NCBI RefSeq assembly: GCF_902148845.1
Contig: NC_043745.1
Span: 13,556,376 to 13,620,375, forward strand
Length of the DNA: 64,000 bases
Reading direction: 5' to 3'
Source: Salarias fasciatus
Taxonomy: Eukaryota; Chordata; Actinopteri; Blenniiformes; Blenniidae
Shown: positions 58,795 to 64,000 of the stretch, in pieces
Position numbering within the stretch: position 1 is the first letter of the stretch
Layout of the letters: each line of letters begins with the position of its first letter
Made by a program: the position numbers and the translations under genes
Notes under the pieces: model-generated
Database searches by the model: none
Told to the model about the DNA's origin: nothing
Seen by the model: the letters and a program-made list of their open reading frames with translations, nothing else

Positions 58795-59097
58795 CAAAAA
58801 ACCTACATCCGAGTGCATCGTCAAAAAACTGCAAATCGACGCGCCGCAGCCGCATCGTGATTAAAAAAAAAAAAAAAAGAGGCTTTTGGCCGAGTTGGTA
58901 AGCAGCTTACAGTCAAGTCGGCACCGACCAACTCGGCCACTTGAGAGCCCCCCCGCGGGGCCGACTTGGCTTTCATGCCGACTTGACTGTATCACGGAGG
59001 CGGTGCCGAGTTGGCCAGGGCCGACTTGGATTGGTGCCGACCTGACTGTATCCCCAGGGTGCTGACTTAACTCGGTGCCAACTTGACTGTATCCCGG
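58795..59097. repeat. GC-rich foldback element, copy 2, inverted relative to copy 1
   Basis: From GCAAATCG through GCAGCCGCATCGTGATT, an A run and GAGGCTTTTGGCCGAGTTGG, it matches the reverse complement of about 56300-56550 with few differences. Together the two copies form a long inverted repeat around about 2.2 kb. Confidence 0.85.
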
Positions 59098-59099
59098 GA

Positions 59100-59400
59100 G
59101 AGTGAGGCAGGCTGGGCGGGAAGCGCGCTGACTCTGATGCTGCCAGCCGAGACAGGTGAAGCAGCTCTTGTGCTGGTCTTGTTCTATCAGTGGAGTGCCG
59201 CAGCCGCGGCAGGAGAATGGCCTGACACCGGAAGGCAACAGAGATCGGGCCGGCTTGTCCATCTTCGTCTTTTCTTTTCTTCGTCTTGCCTTCGTATGAT
59301 CAACTCAAGGCTGAGAAGAAAGAAGGGAGAGCTGACGGAGCTGCCAGATTATATCCCCTTGGAGGGGGGTGTGGGCATGCGCCAACAACTTGTTTGATGT
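59100..59400 (-). other. Possible gag-like zinc-binding fragment, unassigned
   Basis: The minus strand contains FSCRGCGTPLIEQDQHKSC then FTCLGWQH, a C-x2-C ... H-x3-C-x2-C layout reminiscent of gag proteins of some fish retroelements (DIRS-like). Too short to classify. A fossil at best. Confidence 0.3.
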
Positions 59401-59544
59401 TCTCACTGTCTGGCTGGCGCCAAGGGAGGGTCCCAATAGTGAAGCCCGGAGGTGGGCTTAGCACCACACGAAGTAGAACTGTAATTGCTGTTAGATCCCA
59501 ATAATTGTGATCATATTTTACCATCAAAATAGATTAAACATCAT

Positions 59545-62500
59545 TTCCTGTTCAAATAGCAAAGCAAAGAGAGCTCCACTTCTGAATGCAGAATCCGTGT
59601 TGCCAGTTTGGGATGAGGGTTGCCAGATCTGTCAAGGAAAAGAAGCAACAAAGGAAAAAAAAACAACCCCAAAGCAAAATTAAATTGCAAATAATAATCA
59701 TATCAAACTTTATAAAAATTGTAATTGGATTTCTTTTTAAATCGCAGACCACAAAATTTCCCCAGTCTTTGATCATGTAAACATTAAAGATTTTTTGGAC
59801 AACATTATCGCAGATGCAATATGACAAGTCTTGCAAGAATATATTGTTTTCCAAATCAACCTCGAGTTATTTCACTTCATCATTTTTTTAATGTGCTCAT
59901 ATTCTTTTTTTTTTTTTTTTTTTTAGCTCCAAGACTTAAAACTAATATTCTTTGTGTTTTAGGGTCAGATCAGATCACTCAGCTAAAAAGACACTATGAA
60001 GTAAAATCCAAGAACTGATCACTAACCAGTCAGGAAAAAAAGTCACCTTTCTCTGTGCTCTTTCACCCAGTGGTGATCAGACAACCAGATCAAAGCAATC
60101 AAAGTTTATTATAAGGTTATCAGTGACAAGTCCATCTCTGATCGCATTGAAAAAGTATCACGCTCATGAAATCCAAATTTTCTTCTCAGGTTGTTTTGAA
60201 ATCTGGGAGAACCTCAGCCATCATCACGAGCATGTGTTGTAACTACTTGTTTGATTCCAATCACTGTGATCACATTTTGTCGTCAAAATAGATTAAAACT
60301 TAAACACAGACCTGAAAATCTTCCCATGCAGACTCTTTAATTATGAAAACGGTGAACATTCATGACACAACATCAAAACAGATTCAACATGAAGAGTCTT
60401 AAAGGCACTTATTATTTTCAAAACAGAAATCGAAGTAGTGTCAAACATTGTTGGTTTGAAGCACTCATATTCATTTTTCTTTAAGTTCCAGGAAAACTAA
60501 TATTCTTCCTGTTTAAGTCAGTCCAGATATTTCAACTAAAAAGACATTACATTAAGCATTTCAGACACAAATAATCAACAGTTCAACAAGGATCATTGAG
60601 GAGCTAATTTAAAAATAAAAGTTGTCAGTTATTACATATAATCTTAGAAAACACCACAGATAGTTACAGCATTTGGAAAAACTCCAAGTAAACTGAAATG
60701 GACAGAGCATCATACCTTCATTCTATAAAAAAGTATAGAAATGACAACAAAACTCTGTTAAATTGCCTTAAGATTTAATAAATATGTTCTATTAATGTAC
60801 TATTCCTGCATAGTTAAAAACAACTTGAAAACAGTTAAAATGAGTATCATTTTATTTTAAGAGAGAGAATATTTAACCATTGTTTGTACAAAGTGAACAT
60901 GTGACAATACGGATTACATTGCTTATGATAATGAATGACAAATGTTCAGGCTGACGAGAGAAAACAATTTAACAAGGAAACTGGCAACTGAATTGAAAAG
61001 CAAAGCCCCTCCATCAGATTTTTGTGCACTCTGAAAGCGTCATTGTCTAGCCTGCTGTGAACTTTACCATACTGCTCAAACCTCGAGTATCGTTTCAAAG
61101 GTCAACAAAAACTGAAGTTTAAAGGATGTATCAATTTTATTGTCTGTGTTTTTATAGCATCCTTGAGCTCTGGGCGCATGCACCGGTGTCCAGGTGAAAG
61201 CTCAAGTTGAAGTTAAGAGGCCAAAAATCCCCATTGAGAAACACACTCACATTCTGACTTTGTGTGTGATTCTAATCATTCTGTAGCTTTTAGCTGATCC
61301 AGTTCATAACCAGCAAGGAGCATCTTTCCTGAGTTCAGATTTCTACCTTGTTTACCAGACTGTTTTTTTTGTCTCTTTTTTTTTTTTTTTTTGTCTTGTT
61401 TCAGGATCAAGCGTGCTCGCAGACTTTATGGCCATATGACTAAAGCTTGCTTCATGATTTCTTATCTTACCACTCGTTATGTTTATCTGGTTTGTCATTT
61501 TTCTGCAATGACAAAAACTCAGTCATTTATGTGAATAGATGTTTGCAATCCTCACATACACAGCAACAGACATGAGTCAGTCATCAACAATCGAGGTGTG
61601 TTTGAAGCAGGCCATTCAAAATGATCCTGAGGAACTCTTTGCTTCCAGACACATTATTATGTAGTTTCAGGCAAGTATTGATGCTGTTTTATTTTGAAAA
61701 AGGCGATGAATCTTTGTCTCATTGAATTTTGTTTGAAAAAGTGAAGACAGAAGTGTACATTGGGCTAATCCTTTGGCTAAGTTTACTACCAACCTAATAT
61801 GCAGCTTGGGGGACAATTCTCGTGTAAGAGCTAAAAAATGTGCACATGTACATTGCAGTGTACAGCGGGGCAAAAATGTATTAAGTCAGCCACTGATTGG
61901 TGAAGTTCTCCCCACTTAAAATAATGACAAAGGTCTGTAATTTTCATCACAGGTACACTTAGACTGTGAGAGACAGAATGTGAAAGAAGAATCCAGGACA
62001 TTTCATTGTAGGAGTTTGTAGGAAAAACTGCTGAAGAAGAAAATCTGATGAGAGCTGTACTGTAACAGCAACTGGAGCAGCAGACGACTGGATCATATAA
62101 TGAGCTCAGGGAATTATTTTAGTGGTGACATGTGGTGAGGAGAAAACAAAAAAAACAGCAGGAAATTCTTAAGTGTGTTTATTCATATAAACCAGCAGCA
62201 TGGCACCTGATACCGTGTTCACGTGTGTACTATGTTTTACCACTTCTGCTGTCTCAGTTTTGTGTTACTGGTGTTTTGTACATACATAATTGTCATGATG
62301 CGTGGGACATCATTAAACCTCAACATCTGTGTAGTATTCATGGTATATTTCCCATGTTGTGTTGATGTCATTTGTTTCATTTGTGCAAGCTTCGTCAACA
62401 CATTAACATCTGACTGCAGATGAGTCCAATTATGGCAACATGTACTTACTATGACATATGTAAAATCTTATGCTCCCGTTTAAAGGTATAACATGACCTA

Positions 62501-62960
62501 AAGTCTGTTTATGTTATCTGTCCTGATAGGAACAGACAGGGGCGCGGAAAAAGAGGGGGTGGGGGGGAGGATTCTGGGGGCCTGTCATTCATACGGGCCG
62601 AGAAAGGCCCCAGTCATTGCACAGTGCACAGGAGGGGCACACGCTGGCGTGTTTGCATGCATCCAGACATAGTGAGCGATGCGACAAGCGAGCACCCCCC
62701 ACCCCCCCCCCCCCTGCCCGACCTGTCCTATCTTTTCATGGGGCCCAAAATCGCTGGTGGCTCCCCTGGGAACAGGTACACACGACAAATCTGCCAGACT
62801 TTTTCATATCTGGATACACACTCTTCCAGTAAAAGGCAATAAGGGCAATCAGTGGATCAACATTGGCCAATAAAGCATACTAAATTATGCTCACGATAAT
62901 TGATTGTCATTTATCGTGTGTGCATTTCAGAATCAGAACATTAACATTTACAAGTCATGG
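59545..62960 (+). repeat. Segmental duplication, copy 2
   Basis: Aligns with 40240-41960 in the same orientation, with about 1.4 kb extra (60300-61660) and the hAT-like insert at 62537. Holds no recognised gene. The homology ends at about 62980, where a dispersed repeat begins. Confidence 0.85.
62537..62768. mobile_element. hAT-like insert in segmental copy 2
   Basis: Ends CAGGGG and CCCCTG. Flanking octamers GGAACAGA (62529-62536) and GGAACAGG (62769-62776) agree at seven of eight. The paralogous site at about 41675 reads GATAGGAACAGGTACACAC without the insert. 232 bp, no gene. Open frames inside are compositional (C runs). Confidence 0.85.
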
Positions 62961-62984
62961 CGATTAACTTCTCTCGATTATAAT

Positions 62985-63231
62985 TACATCCGCCAGGAGG
63001 TTATGCAATCATGTCGGTTTGTTGGTTTGTTGGTTGGTTTGTTGGTTGGTTTGTTAGCAAGATCCCGGAAAGAGTAATTGACGGATTGCAATGAAACTTT
63101 GTGGAAAGGTGGGTCTTGGGCTAACTTAGAATTGATGAAATTTTGGTGATGATCCGGATCACCGTCTGGATCCAGGAATTTTTTAAAGGATTCTTTATCA
63201 TTGAGAGATAGGGAGTCTTTCACGTGGTTGG
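62985..63231. repeat. Dispersed repeat (GGAGGTTATGCAATCATGTC type), copy 2
   Basis: Close match to 45528-45779, including the GTTTGTTGGTTG run and TTTATCATTGAGAGATAGGG. As in copy 1 it runs into CAGGCCCGCCGACAGGGGG at 63232, but the hAT-like element is cut short after about 25 bases and other GC-rich repeat DNA follows (63258-63360). Confidence 0.85.
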
Positions 63232-63383
63232 GCAGGCCCGCCGACAGGGGGCGACAAACGCCTGGTTCACACAGGACGCGCCGCCTCCGACGCAGAAGTG
63301 GGAAGCGCCGCGCACCGGCTGTCAGATCGGCGCAACTGTTAACACGCAGTATGGCAAGCCGTTTTAACATTTAATGCCCTGAC

Positions 63384-64000
63384 TGGATATTCGCGAAAGA
63401 TATCTGTAATTCAGTTCCTCCTAGTCGAAAAGAACGATAGAGATATCAACAACTCTATTTTTTCCTATCCGAAATTGTCATTTCAGATATACACAAATAC
63501 ATTCTTCCTAGGAGAAATTACGTCACTTTTGCCATTCATGTGAATGGGGTACGTCATTTCGTTTATCCATAATTCAGTTGTAGATATCTGCAATATGAGT
63601 TACAGATATCTGCAATTGCATTACGGATAGGCGAAATTCCAGTTGCAGATATCTACAACCGAATTACAGATAGTCAAAATTCCAATTCCAGATATCTCCA
63701 ACCCCTCCTCAATTACAGATATCTACATGTTTCTTTATGGATATCCATAACTCAGTTTTGACTAGGCAGAATTCGTTGTAGATATCTTAAATTAAAGTAA
63801 CGCCTAGTCAAAATAATGTTGTAGATATCTCAAATGGGAATTACGGATAGGCGAAACTTGATTGTAGATATCTAAAATTATGTTAGAGATGTCTTTAATT
63901 AATTTTGATAGAGATATCTAAAACATGGAGATATCTGTAACTACAATCTTGCCTAGGCGTAATGTAATTAAAGATATCTTGAATGACAGTTTTGACTAGA
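63384..64000. repeat. Degenerate array of GATATC palindromes, runs off the window end
   Basis: About 14 GATATC sites (mostly AGATATCT) in 600 bp, separated by 20-60 bases of linker rich in AATT and in CCTAGGC / GACTAGG / ACGGATAGGCGAA words. No coding frame. Right boundary unknown. Confidence 0.85.

Noticed and set aside
62585-62873. Proline-rich frames of 64-72 codons
   Set aside because: They are products of C runs inside the hAT-like insert at 62537.
63384-64000. CRISPR or tRNA-gene cluster
   Set aside because: GATATC units are irregularly spaced and degenerate, and no cloverleaf could be drawn.

Overview
The window is teleost fish DNA. It holds intron-poor UDP-glucuronosyltransferase (UGT5-type) genes in tandem, CALHM-like channel genes, one fucosyltransferase, long AT and CA microsatellites, and a dense load of hAT, TTAA-flanked and LINE repeats of fish type. 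No species can be named from the sequence alone.

Layout. 1-3.9 kb: a two-exon CALHM-like gene (+) and its 3' region. 4.0-9.8 kb: the stump of a UGT gene and its upstream block, split by a whole-looking, very young Ty3/gypsy element (4509-9652). 9.8-13.9 kb: repeats, including a LINE piece and a 37-bp perfect inverted repeat. 14.0-14.8 kb: second CALHM-like gene (+). 16.3-17.8, 26.0-27.6, 28.3-29.9, 32.9-34.5 and 37.9-39.5 kb: five UGT genes, all on the minus strand, each with one coding exon. The first four are open and the fifth carries a one-base insertion. 18.4-24.7 kb is mostly hAT and LINE debris. 42.8-43.9 kb: an alpha-1,3-fucosyltransferase (GT10) whose membrane anchor and catalytic domain lie in different frames. 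44-59 kb is gene-free and repeat-rich: nested hAT, LINE and TTAA elements, a broken gypsy fossil, and GC-rich foldback elements. 59.5-63 kb is a diverged copy of 40.2-42.0 kb. The last 0.6 kb is a degenerate array built on the palindrome GATATC.

How the genes fit together. UGTs are ER-membrane enzymes that conjugate small lipophilic compounds with sugar. CALHM proteins are large-pore channels. The sequence suggests an ancestral unit of a UGT (-) and a CALHM (+) placed head to head around one regulatory block, then amplified. The block survives in four places. Two CALHM genes and five UGT genes remain, and a UGT stump and a CALHM 3'-UTR ghost mark lost members. Because the units are paralogous, several transposon insertions can be checked against an empty site inside this same window.

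Limits: all similarity statements come from reading and aligning by eye. No database search was possible.
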